Shown here: positions 43,738 to 53,500 of the stretch, piece after piece | How positions within the stretch are numbered: position 1 is the first letter of the stretch | Layout of the letters: each line of letters begins with the position of its first letter | Source: Flavobacteriales bacterium | GTDB lineage: Bacteria > Bacteroidota > Bacteroidia > Flavobacteriales_F > PHOS-HE28 | Direction: 5' to 3' | NCBI GenBank assembly: GCA_016704485.1 | Contig: JADJAA010000002.1 | Location: forward strand, 558,001-622,000 | DNA length: 64,000 nt | Program-made: the position numbers and the translations under genes | Notes under the pieces: model-generated | Told to the model about the DNA's origin: nothing | Databases searched by the model: none | What the model saw: only the letters and a program-made list of their open reading frames with translations

Positions 43738-45267
43738 CTACACCATTGGCTCCAATGGTAGCATATCACCCGTAACCTGTTCCAGAAGGTGTTTTACTGC
43801 GGCTTCTGCACGCTTTTTCACCGGCTCCGGACCCTTCCCATACATTTTGTCACTTTCCTTCTTTATCAGGTATTTCAGTAGATCATCGTGGATCTCTAAC
43901 CCGGAATTGGTGATCTTCCCGTACTCACTTTTATTCCATTGCCAGAGCAAACGCAGTGATAATCGGATGGAGGAACGGTCATGCACGCGGCTACCTTGGA
44001 CTATCCATCCTTTATGATCCTGGCGTTCCACCATATTACGCAGCGTGGATCGAATGATCGCAAGCAAACTTTCCACGGTAATACTCCCCTCCGGTCTGCG
44101 GATCAGATCGGCCGGGGATATGGCATCATTTCGCAAATAGTTCAATTGATTCGATAGCGGCATGCTTTTGTTGAATTCCACCATGGTCGGTGTCACGGTA
44201 TCTGCGTGTACTACCAAAGTGCCATCATGGCCATCAACCGCTTCACGTTCTTTGTCTCCTAGCATATTCAAGTATTCCGCCTTCACTTTCTCCGCAGTAC
44301 GCGATGGTAGTACCAACGATGCTGCACCTATTGCATGGCAACCTCTTCGGTGGCAAATACCGATCGCATACAAGCTCAATGCACGCAAGAACGGGGCATT
44401 TAGCCCAATGCTCTCGCGATCCGGCAAGGTTTGGCGGTCCGGTGCATTGAACAGCGCAATATGATCGGCGGCATATCCCTGCGGATCCAGGGAAAGGCCA
44501 GCACTGTGGTGCATTAATTCGAAGAGTATTTCCTCTGCTTCCAAAGCAGCCGAGACCGTATCTAGAATAACCGTAGCCCGAATTGTTCCACGAGTCCATT
44601 GCATATACTCTTCCAGAACATCGAATAGGTCGTTCCAGAATCGAGCTTCGAGGTGGGTTCGTACATCACGGAGATAGAACAAGATGTTTCCTTGTCTGGC
44701 CTTAAGGGTCGATCCACAATTGGTCACGAAATGGGCAAGATCGTACAGCGTAGCTGATACCGGTTCGTCTCCGATCAAATGACCCGGTTCAAGCACATAA
44801 AGGGGACGGGGAACGACCGTTAACCGACAGGTGGTCTGTGGATTGATCCGTACACGGCCACCTTCTGGTGGTAAATACGCCAGATCCAAATTGGAGGCTC
44901 GCTCCAAGTAGCGATGTGCGCGTACCATATTGGAAGTATCACCGGACGTGAAGTTCCAGAGATCGGCGATATAACTTTTCGCGCCAGAGTTAAGCCCATT
45001 CACTAGTTCGGAGCGCGTAGCACCACCGATCATTTCAACCCTCCGTTCAAGTAAGTTGGATGGAGTCTGGATCTTCCATTTTTCCTGACGTATGTGTGCT
45101 GTAGCATCAGGGAATGCAACATTTCCCTGTGATAAGGTGTTTGTATAAGCCTCGCGATGAGCCAACAGTTCTTCGCGACGGTCATCGAAACGCTTGACCA
45201 GCGTATCGATCAGTGAACTAGTAGCAGAGAACATGGTACTATTTTGTACGGGGCGGGTCACGTCCAT
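43738..45267 (-). CDS. Divergent malate synthase A family protein
   Basis: A 509-residue protein aligning along its length with malate synthase A. Retained: WKIQTPSNLLERRVEM, RGTIRATVILDT, LMHHSAGL, PFLRALSLYAIGICHRRGCH, GHDGT and the catalytic-base region with Asp near residue 430 followed by LLWQW. Changed: the magnesium ligand Glu of IET is Asp (about 236), the GRWD segment is replaced by GYAAD after a short insertion, and ADFEDS and HLPE are lost. It may be a diverged or altered-function paralogue of the glyoxylate-shunt enzyme that condenses glyoxylate with acetyl-CoA. The alkB-like gene follows divergent-free upstream on the same strand. Start at ATG 45267; a TTG at 45291 is possible. 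Confidence 0.75.
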   Translation of the reverse strand: MDVTRPVQNSTMFSATSSLIDTLVKRFDDRREELLAHREAYTNTLSQGNVAFPDATAHIRQEKWKIQTPSNLLERRVEMIGGATRSELVNGLNSGAKSYIADLWNFTSGDTSNMVRAHRYLERASNLDLAYLPPEGGRVRINPQTTCRLTVVPRPLYVLEPGHLIGDEPVSATLYDLAHFVTNCGSTLKARQGNILFYLRDVRTHLEARFWNDLFDVLEEYMQWTRGTIRATVILDTVSAALEAEEILFELMHHSAGLSLDPQGYAADHIALFNAPDRQTLPDRESIGLNAPFLRALSLYAIGICHRRGCHAIGAASLVLPSRTAEKVKAEYLNMLGDKEREAVDGHDGTLVVHADTVTPTMVEFNKSMPLSNQLNYLRNDAISPADLIRRPEGSITVESLLAIIRSTLRNMVERQDHKGWIVQGSRVHDRSSIRLSLRLLWQWNKSEYGKITNSGLEIHDDLLKYLIKKESDKMYGKGPEPVKKRAEAAVKHLLEQVTGDMLPLEPMV

Positions 45268-45349
45268 TGAAGTGCAGCTGGATCCCTTCAACGTTTGTCG
45301 CGGTAGATAGGTTCAGTTTTTAAAAGCAAGACCTTTGTTCAAGGAGAAT

Positions 45350-46456
45350 TCAAGTTGGTGGATCCAACGTGTCATGCGCTTGTACCATGGCTTTCAGACG
45401 TGGATGCATAACGTTGAAGAACACAGGTGGGATAAGGCTTAATACCATCATTCCGGGATATCCAGTCGGAAGCTGCGGAGCATCCTCGAGGCTTTGGAGC
45501 ACTTGGTATTTCTTGCTCGCCTTCCAGTGGTGATCACTGTGTCGTGTCAGTTCGAATAACATGAGCCTGCCTAAGAGATGGTTGCTGTTCCACGAATGAA
45601 CATGCTGCACACGTCCGTAATTGCCGGAGGCAGTGCGCTTTCTTCGGAGACCATAGTGTTCGATGTCGTTCACCGTTTCCAATAACAGGATACCGGTCAG
45701 GGCTGCACCGATAAAACTGAACAACGCCAGGTTTCCGAAGGCTAGGCCGATCACAACAAGCAACACGGCTTGCCATGCAATGGCCTGTAGCATTTCATTC
45801 CTTATGCCATAGGCTGCTTTGTTCAGCTTTCTCATTCGGTCCGCCTCAATACGCCATGCGGAAACGAAACTGTAAACTATGCTGCGGAACCAAAAGGCAA
45901 ATAGGGTCTCACCGTAACGGGCACTCGCAGGATCTTCCGGCGTGGCCACATGACGATGATGCCCGCGATTATGCTCTATGATGAAATGCATGTACAAGCT
46001 GGTTAACAATAATGCCCTTGCGAGGTCACGTTCCCAGCGTTTAGCACGGTGCCCAAGTTCATGTGCGACATTGATCCCATAAATGCCACAAAGCATACCC
46101 ATGGTCGCAATTCGGCCCATTACCTCCCACCATAATAGGTCCGTCTCCTGAACTTGAATGAGAAAGAGCACCAGCAATACCCATTGAACTGGAAAGATCA
46201 AATAGAGCAGCGCATCATAGATCGGATCTTCAAGGGCTGCGTGCTCCTCAGAATTGGTGAGGTTTTGGTCAGAATGCCCGAGCATGAGTTCAAGTACGGG
46301 GATTATCGCGAATGCTAGAATAGGTACTGACCATGTCCACAAACCATCCCGAACCAGACCCAACAAAGCCAGTATTGGTAAAATGAATGTAACCGTGTAT
46401 CGGAGGGTCCGAATGCGCATTGCCCTTCTATCGGGCAATGATGTTGAGTGTTCCAT
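45350..46456 (-). CDS. AlkB-type alkane 1-monooxygenase
   Basis: A 368-residue integral membrane diiron hydroxylase. All histidine motifs are present: HELGH (132-136), EHNRGHHRHVATPEDPASAR (161-180), NDIEHYGL (263-270) and LTRHSDHH (303-310) followed by KYQVL, plus multiple membrane spans. AlkB hydroxylates medium-chain n-alkanes at the terminus using rubredoxin electrons; some relatives act on other hydrophobic substrates. The order with a malate synthase-like gene downstream suits growth on alkane-derived acetyl-CoA. No rubredoxin is visible in the window. A perfect -7 box lies 15 bases upstream. Confidence 0.85.
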   Translation of the reverse strand: MEHSTSLPDRRAMRIRTLRYTVTFILPILALLGLVRDGLWTWSVPILAFAIIPVLELMLGHSDQNLTNSEEHAALEDPIYDALLYLIFPVQWVLLVLFLIQVQETDLLWWEVMGRIATMGMLCGIYGINVAHELGHRAKRWERDLARALLLTSLYMHFIIEHNRGHHRHVATPEDPASARYGETLFAFWFRSIVYSFVSAWRIEADRMRKLNKAAYGIRNEMLQAIAWQAVLLVVIGLAFGNLALFSFIGAALTGILLLETVNDIEHYGLRRKRTASGNYGRVQHVHSWNSNHLLGRLMLFELTRHSDHHWKASKKYQVLQSLEDAPQLPTGYPGMMVLSLIPPVFFNVMHPRLKAMVQAHDTLDPPT

Positions 46457-46470
46457 GGCGATCGTTAGAA

Positions 46471-46478
46471 CAAAAGTA
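46471..46478 (-). promoter_or_regulatory. -7 promoter box of the alkB-like gene
   Basis: TACTTTTG on the minus strand, exact TAnnTTTG, 14 bases before the ATG at 46456. Confidence 0.5.
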
Positions 46479-46578
46479 AGGAGGTGGGAAGGAGCTTCTG
46501 GGCGCGAAGCATCGTTGATCGATCAGCAACTTGTTAGAATAACCTACGCAAGACCATTGTGCGGGAAGTCCAAGATCA

Positions 46579-48024
46579 ATGTTCGGTCCGATCCAAAAGT
46601 GTGAGGAACATTCTTCCCTCCGATCCACTAAATTCGCGCCTTGCCAGAATAAACCTGAGCGAGATCGCGCGTCACATAATAGAAGGATAGGGTCCGGAAA
46701 AAGGCGGGCCATTTCCATCATATCCGCTGCATATATGATAACAGCCCCTGTTGCTGCACAGAAGCGTGCCATAGCCTACACTGAATTCGACTTGGACAAC
46801 GGCTTGCATGTGATCTTGCATGAGGACAACAGTACGCCCATTGTTGCGGTCAGTGTAATGTACCATGTAGGAAGTAAGAATGAAAGTGCGGATCGCCGGG
46901 GTTTCGCTCACTTCTTTGAACACCTCCTGTTCGAAGGGTCCAAGAATATTGGTAGAGGAGAGTTCAGTAAGCTTGTTGAGAATGCTGGTGGTGTTCTCAA
47001 TGCCAATACCAGTGGAGACCGCACATACTATTATGAGGTGCTGCCAAGCAACCAATTGGAACTGGGACTATGGCTGGAGAGCGAGCGTATGTTGCATGCT
47101 AAAGTGGACGAGAAAGGGATAGTAACGCAGCGGGAGGTCGTGAAAGAAGAACGAAAACAGCGTTACGAGAACCAGCCTTACGGGAGTATTTTGATAGAAG
47201 TCCTGGATCGGGCCTATACCATGCATCCCTATAAATGGCCGACGATCGGGTTCATGGAGGACCTCAACAGTGCTACTGAGGAGGACTATAAAGCATTCTA
47301 CGAACGATTCTATATACCCAATAATGCTGTCGTTGTTGTGGCGGGTGATATCGTACCGGAGCGTGCCAAGGAATTAGTGAAGAAGTATTTCCAGGATATT
47401 CCGAGAGGCGCGGATATTGAGCGACCGACTATTGTCGAAGCACCACTGGAACGAGAGATCCGTGATGTGATCTATGATCGTATCCAATTGCCTGCTGTTG
47501 TGCAGGCATACCGCATACCAGCTGTCGGCTCCCAAGAATTCTATGCAGTGGATATGCTGAATCGTTTGCTCTCTAATGGGAATTCATCCCGTTTGAACAA
47601 GGCATTGAAGGATGAACAAGAAAAGGCCCTCAACGTTGGTGCATTCAGTTTACCCTTCGAGGATCCTGGACTGGCCATTCTTTATGCCATAGCCAACGCG
47701 GGTGTGAATGCAAATGATCTTGAACACGCTATGGATGCGGAATTGAAGCGTGTACAACAAGATGGTGTGAGTGAGATGGAATTGGCCAAGTTGAAAGTGC
47801 AGGTCGAAGCCGAGACCTTGTCCGAGAATAGTCGCGTTGCAGGTGTTGCAGGACATTTAGCCACTGCATACACATTGTTTGGCAATGCTGAGCACATCAA
47901 TAAGGAATTGGAACACTATTTGAAGCTAACGCCTGCCGACCTGCAACAAGCCGCAGTGAAATACTTCGCAGCAGACCGGCGTGTCGTGCTTCATTATCTC
48001 CCACTCGATCAAAAGAACAAATGA
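46579..48024 (+). CDS. M16 zinc peptidase (active member of pair)
   Basis: A 481-residue M16 peptidase (mitochondrial processing peptidase-like). The inverted zinc motif HFFEH in FAHFFEHLLFEGS is intact, with the downstream Glu in the LESERML region, and the second domain PAVVQAYRIPAVGS follows. The N-terminus is unclear: the first 45 residues from ATG 46579 are arginine-rich and unlike a signal, and a signal-like stretch (SIISAAYMITAPVAAQ) follows without an ATG before it except at 46735. It overlaps the next M16 gene by four bases. Confidence 0.8.
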   Translation: MFGPIQKCEEHSSLRSTKFAPCQNKPERDRASHNRRIGSGKRRAISIISAAYMITAPVAAQKRAIAYTEFDLDNGLHVILHEDNSTPIVAVSVMYHVGSKNESADRRGFAHFFEHLLFEGSKNIGRGEFSKLVENAGGVLNANTSGDRTYYYEVLPSNQLELGLWLESERMLHAKVDEKGIVTQREVVKEERKQRYENQPYGSILIEVLDRAYTMHPYKWPTIGFMEDLNSATEEDYKAFYERFYIPNNAVVVVAGDIVPERAKELVKKYFQDIPRGADIERPTIVEAPLEREIRDVIYDRIQLPAVVQAYRIPAVGSQEFYAVDMLNRLLSNGNSSRLNKALKDEQEKALNVGAFSLPFEDPGLAILYAIANAGVNANDLEHAMDAELKRVQQDGVSEMELAKLKVQVEAETLSENSRVAGVAGHLATAYTLFGNAEHINKELEHYLKLTPADLQQAAVKYFAADRRVVLHYLPLDQKNK

Positions 48025-50204
48025 ACAGTAAGTACTCATTATTCCAGTGCTCGACCACAGCCGGTCTACTATTGGCAGGAGTACTTTATGCCATATCACC
48101 TATGTACGCACAAGTCGACAGAACCTTACCGCCTCCTCCTGGACCTGCACCAACCGTGCATTTAGGGGAACACTCTTCGTTCACATTGGAGAATGGCATG
48201 CGTGTCATCGTCGTAGAGAACCACAAACTGCCGATGGTAAGTGTGCAAGTGCGATTCGACATTCCACCCTTTGTCCAAGGTGAAAAAGCAGGTTATGTGG
48301 ATATGATCAGTGAATTGTTGATGTCGGGTACAGCGACATTGACGAAAGCTGAGATCGATGAAGTTGTTGATCGGAACGGGGCATCTGTAAGCGCCAGCAA
48401 CGATGGAGTTTACGCGAGTACATTGAAAAAGAATTTGGAACCTATCATGACCTTGGTGGAAGAAGTGGTGCAATCGCCGCTTTTCCCGGATGAGGAATTC
48501 GCTAAAGCCATCAACCGTCATCGTAGTGCGATCCAACAACGACAGGATGATCCTGAGGGCATTGCTGAATCGGTTGGCAAGGCAGCTGTTTTTGGTGCGG
48601 ACCATGCGTATGGTGAAATGACCACACTGAAGACCTTGGGAAATATCGATGTAGGAACAGTGCGGTCATTTCACGCTCGTTATTTCAGACCGGAGAGTGG
48701 TTACCTGGCCTTTGTAGGTGATATCGATGAGAAGGAAGCGAGGACATTGGCGGAAAAGCATTTCGGAAAATGGATGCCAGAAGGAAAGCCGGTGGACAGC
48801 TCCGTTGCCGGTGAATTTGTTCCGGGCATGGGTGGCGTTCTATATCTGCGTGAACCGAAGATGCCAGCCGTCTATAGGCAAGTAGTTGTCGTTGATCGGC
48901 CAGGAGCACCACAGTCGATCATTCGTGTGAGTTATCCGTTCAATTTGAAGCCCAAGGATATTCGTGCGCTGGACGCTCAGGTGCTCAATACGATCCTTGG
49001 AGGAGGTGTATTCAATGCGCGATTGATGCAGAACCTACGTGAGGATAAGGGGTATACGTATGGAGCATATTCCAGTATGGAAAGTGATCGCTTCAACGGT
49101 AGTTTCACGGCCAGTGCGAGTGTACGGACGGAAGTAACAGCCCAGGCGGTTACAGAGATCCTTGCAGAAATGGAGCGGTTGCGTGAGGAACCAGTGCCAC
49201 AGGCTGATCTGGACCTGGCCAAACGTTATATGGCTGGGAGTTTTGCCAGATCCTTGGAAGATCCACGAACGGTAGCACGTTTCGCGTTGAATACCTATTT
49301 GAATGGGTTATCCCAAGATCACTATGCAACATATCTCCAACGTTTGGAAAAAGTTACCGTTGATGATATTCAGCGTGCAGCAAAGGCATTTCTTCTTCCG
49401 GAGAATGCGATCGTATTCGTTGTAGGTGACCTCGAAAAGATCCGCCGGACAATGATCCCATTAAGTATGGAGCCATTCATTCCATTGTTGGAATTGGATG
49501 TGGAAGGACAAGTAAAGGAAGATCATTTGGTGGATGCTGGAGATACCACGGCACAACAAGTGATCGATCGGTATTTGGATGCAATTGGAGGTAAGAAAGC
49601 CATTGGTAAGATCTCATCTATGGAAAGGCGAATGACCGGCAAGATGGGTAAGGCCAATGTTGTGGTCACCGAGCAATTCGGTAAAAACAACAAGTACCGG
49701 AAAGAGATCATTGCGGACGATCGGATCCTGCAACAAGTGGTATGTAATGGTACACGGGCCGTGGATGTACAAAGCAATATCCCCGAGGAATTGGAAGGCG
49801 ATCGTTTACATGAGCTGATCCTATGGTCACATCCGGTTCCCGAAGCGTTGGAAGTAAGTGCGCCTATTGAGCGCTTTATGGATGGCCGCACTACAATTGG
49901 TGAAAAATCGGTTTACAAGATCACGACCAATGTTGGAGAGATCGACGTGACCACGGATTATTTTGATGTGAATACAGGTCTTAAGGTCAGGCGCATTGTT
50001 ATGCAACTGAATCTCGGTCAATTCTATGTGGTCACAACGGACTATTCCGACTATAAGGAAGTGGATGGGGTACTATTCCCGCATACGATCGATGAGGACG
50101 GTGGCATTACCGGGGTCATCCAATTGAAAGTTGGGTCGATCAAGACCGGCGTGTCGTTCAATGACCATCAGTTCGATCCTGACCCGGCCGTCCATACCGA
50201 GTAG
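48021..50204 (+). CDS. M16 family peptidase-like protein lacking zinc motif, with LolA-like C-terminus
   Basis: A 727-residue protein with signal peptide (cleavage near PMYAQ). Two M16 domains follow, but the HxxEH position reads YVDMISELLMSGT, so the zinc site is lost. As in MPP and similar heterodimers, it is likely the non-catalytic partner of the upstream active protein. From about residue 510 an extra domain (DTTAQQVIDRYLDAIGGKKA, then YKEVDGVLFPHTIDEDGGIT) resembles outer-membrane lipoprotein-sorting (LolA/LolB-like) folds. ATGA overlap with the active member shows translational coupling. Confidence 0.85.
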   Translation: MNSKYSLFQCSTTAGLLLAGVLYAISPMYAQVDRTLPPPPGPAPTVHLGEHSSFTLENGMRVIVVENHKLPMVSVQVRFDIPPFVQGEKAGYVDMISELLMSGTATLTKAEIDEVVDRNGASVSASNDGVYASTLKKNLEPIMTLVEEVVQSPLFPDEEFAKAINRHRSAIQQRQDDPEGIAESVGKAAVFGADHAYGEMTTLKTLGNIDVGTVRSFHARYFRPESGYLAFVGDIDEKEARTLAEKHFGKWMPEGKPVDSSVAGEFVPGMGGVLYLREPKMPAVYRQVVVVDRPGAPQSIIRVSYPFNLKPKDIRALDAQVLNTILGGGVFNARLMQNLREDKGYTYGAYSSMESDRFNGSFTASASVRTEVTAQAVTEILAEMERLREEPVPQADLDLAKRYMAGSFARSLEDPRTVARFALNTYLNGLSQDHYATYLQRLEKVTVDDIQRAAKAFLLPENAIVFVVGDLEKIRRTMIPLSMEPFIPLLELDVEGQVKEDHLVDAGDTTAQQVIDRYLDAIGGKKAIGKISSMERRMTGKMGKANVVVTEQFGKNNKYRKEIIADDRILQQVVCNGTRAVDVQSNIPEELEGDRLHELILWSHPVPEALEVSAPIERFMDGRTTIGEKSVYKITTNVGEIDVTTDYFDVNTGLKVRRIVMQLNLGQFYVVTTDYSDYKEVDGVLFPHTIDEDGGITGVIQLKVGSIKTGVSFNDHQFDPDPAVHTE

Positions 50205-50552
50205 GATACATTACGTTTCCAGTGCGACATGGTATGGTCGATCGTATCTAATGGACCCGATCGAATGCATTGGTCATAACGGAATTGATCTCCACCAGTG
50301 GAATGGAATGGGTCGTAAGAACAAGTGATCGACGGGCTAGTTGTGTGGTCCCGGAACATTTACTCTTGGCGTATCGCATGAACGCCAAGCTGCATCGAAT
50401 TGCAGTTTCAGCCGGTCAGGTAGCTTCCGAACTTTTTCATTAAGTGGGGAAGGGTAATATGGCCATCATGAATTCCTAACATTCCATGTCGTATTTTGCA
50501 ACGTGTAATGGAAAGGCCATTACCCATCAACTAACCCTAACCCCCCATTGGA
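50205..50552. other. Intergenic region, 348 bases
   Basis: No gene, terminator or repeat that I can support. A GTATTTTG at 50491-50498 is one mismatch from the TAnnTTTG box, 54 bases before the next ATG, and may belong to the promoter of the giant T9SS gene. Confidence 0.35.
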
Positions 50553-53500
50553 ATGAAAGCTTCTCGACTCTTCTGGCCTACCAAGTTGCGCTCCATGCTT
50601 TTCGCATTTTCGGCAATATTGGTTGCTTCGGTAAATGCCCAAACACCGTTTACCGCTGTATACACCCTAGTCGGCAACGGCAATGATGTAAGTACGTTGG
50701 CATTCAACGGAACCCCGATTCCCGCGGCGACTTTTGAATCGTTGGATAAAGTTGGCATCGCCACGAGCTCAAGCTCCGGGAATTATCGTGGTAACAACTG
50801 GCCAGTTGGCACAGTGGATGTGGGCTCACCGGATGGTGCCAAGTACATCACGTTCGCAATAACTGTTCTGCCAGGTTACGCGATCGACCTTACAGGTGTG
50901 AATTTTGGTGTTGGGCGAAGTGGAACCGGACCGCGCAATTGGCAATGGCGTTCAAGCGATGATGGGTTCGCCTCACCTCTACCTGACTATTCAGCATTGA
51001 ATGCTAATGTTACCAACAGCGGTGGCTTGCTGACACATCCTGATGCGAATACGAACTACGCAGGGAATGCATTGGATCTTAGCGATGCAGCATTCCAAGG
51101 TTTGGGCACAGGAACCATCACCTTCCGGGTATATGGATACAACGCTGAACAAACAACTGGTACCGGTGGTTTGGCCGGCAATCTTACTATTACTGGTACT
51201 TACGAAGCGGTTGTTGGTGGTTGCGGACTCATCATTGGAACCCCATTCACAACATGCGTCACCAATACGCCTGGCCTTATAGATACCTATGACCTCAGTA
51301 TCCCATACACAGGCACGCAAGGAGGCCTGATCATTGGAACCGCATCCGGGACCATTGGCGGCGATGACCCCACCGCGACCGACCCAGGTACGATCATCAT
51401 TAGCGGCATTAGCGAGGCTGATGCATACAGCGTAACATTCTCTACTCCATGCGATGATCAGAATGTATCCGGCCCGGCACCTGCATGTGATCCGCCACCA
51501 TCTTTGGTCATCAATGAGATCCTTGCCGATCCGGATGCCGGAACCGGCGATGCCAATGGTGACCTTTCTGTAAATACGACCCAGGATGAATTCGTTGAGA
51601 TCATTAACACGGCTGCGTTCGCTCTGAATGTATCGGGCTGGACCATTAATGACCTGAGCCAGGTCAGGCATGTATTCCCCCCTGGAACGGTGATCGAACC
51701 AAGCTGTGGAATACTTGTATTCGGAGGTGGAGCGCCTAATGGGATCTTTGGAGGCATGCCTTGGCAAACTGCATCGACTGGTTCATTGGCATTGAACAAT
51801 AGTCCGGGCGATCAGGTTTCGGTAATGAACGGAGCTACCGTTGTTGTTTCGTATGCATATGGCATTGAAGGAAACAATAACAATTCAATCACGCGCGACC
51901 CGGATCTAACGGGCATCGATCCATTGGTCGAGCATACACTGGCATCAACAAGCGGGGGTGCACAGTTCTCGCCTGGTACCAATGCGGACGGAACTGCATT
52001 CAGTGGTTGTACGTTACCGTCATGTACGTTGGTACTTGGTGCTGCGAGCACGGAATGTGATTCGCGTATGCCTGGATTAGGAGACACATATACGGTGAGT
52101 ATTTCGTATACCGGAATGCAAGCCGGGATATCCGTTGTGAATAACAGTGGTTCCGGAACGATAGGAGGTGCTGACCCCGGGGTTACCATGAATGGTACGA
52201 TCATTGTTTCCGGTATATCCGATAGCGATCCGTATTCGGTTTCGTTGGATGGCGTTTGCATAGCACAAATGGTATCCGGCCCGGTTCCAAGTTGCGAGCC
52301 TATACCAACGATCGTCATCAACGAAGTGGATTATGACAATGCTGGTACTGATGATGATGAATGGGTGGAACTGTACAATTATGGGGTGGATCCAATAAAT
52401 GTTGCTGGCTTTACGTTGGAATTTGCAAGTGGTGCTGGTAGTTCACTTTATGGGACGAATGTGCTTCCTTCGGTCGTTATCCCTGCTGGCGGTTACTACG
52501 TTATCGGCAACAATGCTTCCAATCCAGGAGTGGATCACGTAGTTACGCCAACTAGCGGATTGATACAGAACGGTTCTCCCGATGCCATTGGACTTCGTGA
52601 TCCTCTCGGTGTCATGATCGATGCGATCAGCTACGAGGGTGATGCAGGTGCTCCCTACATCGAAGGCACAGGGTTTACTGGTGGTGATGATAACAATGCC
52701 GATGGTAAAGTGATCGCTCGCTTCCCGGATGGAGTTGATACCGATGATAACAATGCCGATTGGATCGAGTATTGTGCAAGCATTGGTGCACCGAACATGG
52801 GTATTCAGGATAGCGATGGTGATGGACTAGTGGATTGTCTGGATTTCTGCCCGACCACAGTGAATACAATTCCCGAATTTGATCCTTTGACCTGTGGATG
52901 TATGCCAGGATTCCTTCCTGTGGTTACGCAAATGGGCAGCAATACGGTGATCACGTCCTGTGAAGTGATCGTGTGCACAACGGATGTGACCTTCGATATC
53001 ACCATGCCTGGAATTGGTACGCTACCCACATTTGAATTCCGGGAAGTGTATACCAATACGGTCGTGCAGAGCGGAGGTGCAGGAGTTGGGAATGGTGGTA
53101 TTAACCAGGTTACCACATGCTTGCCAAATGGCAAGTTCAAGTTGTTCGTTGATGGTGTTCCATTCGGTGGTAACTACAACTTGCACTATACCGATGCTCC
53201 ATTTACACGATTGATCGACAATACCGTATTTGCTATCCCCGGTGCGTCACAAGTTGTGGAGGTTTCAGGTAACCCTTCTGTTCTTGGTTCCAACGGTCCC
53301 ATCCAGATCCCTGTTGGACCGAACGATCTGTTGTATACGAGCTGCGATAAATACTTCTGGAAAGCGGGAGAATACATCGTTTGCAATGAAGACTTGGATG
53401 TTGCTACGGAATGGGTGCCAAATGGCGCGAATGCGGTACAGTCGGGTACTTCCGGTTACGACTTCTGGTTCTATGACCCAAATGGAGGATATAGCTACAT

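Noticed and set aside
50991..51767. Minus-strand open frame of 258 codons inside the first giant T9SS gene
   Set aside because: Shadow of repetitive Gly/Thr/Asp codons in the sense gene; sense frame has signal peptide, domains and sorting signal.
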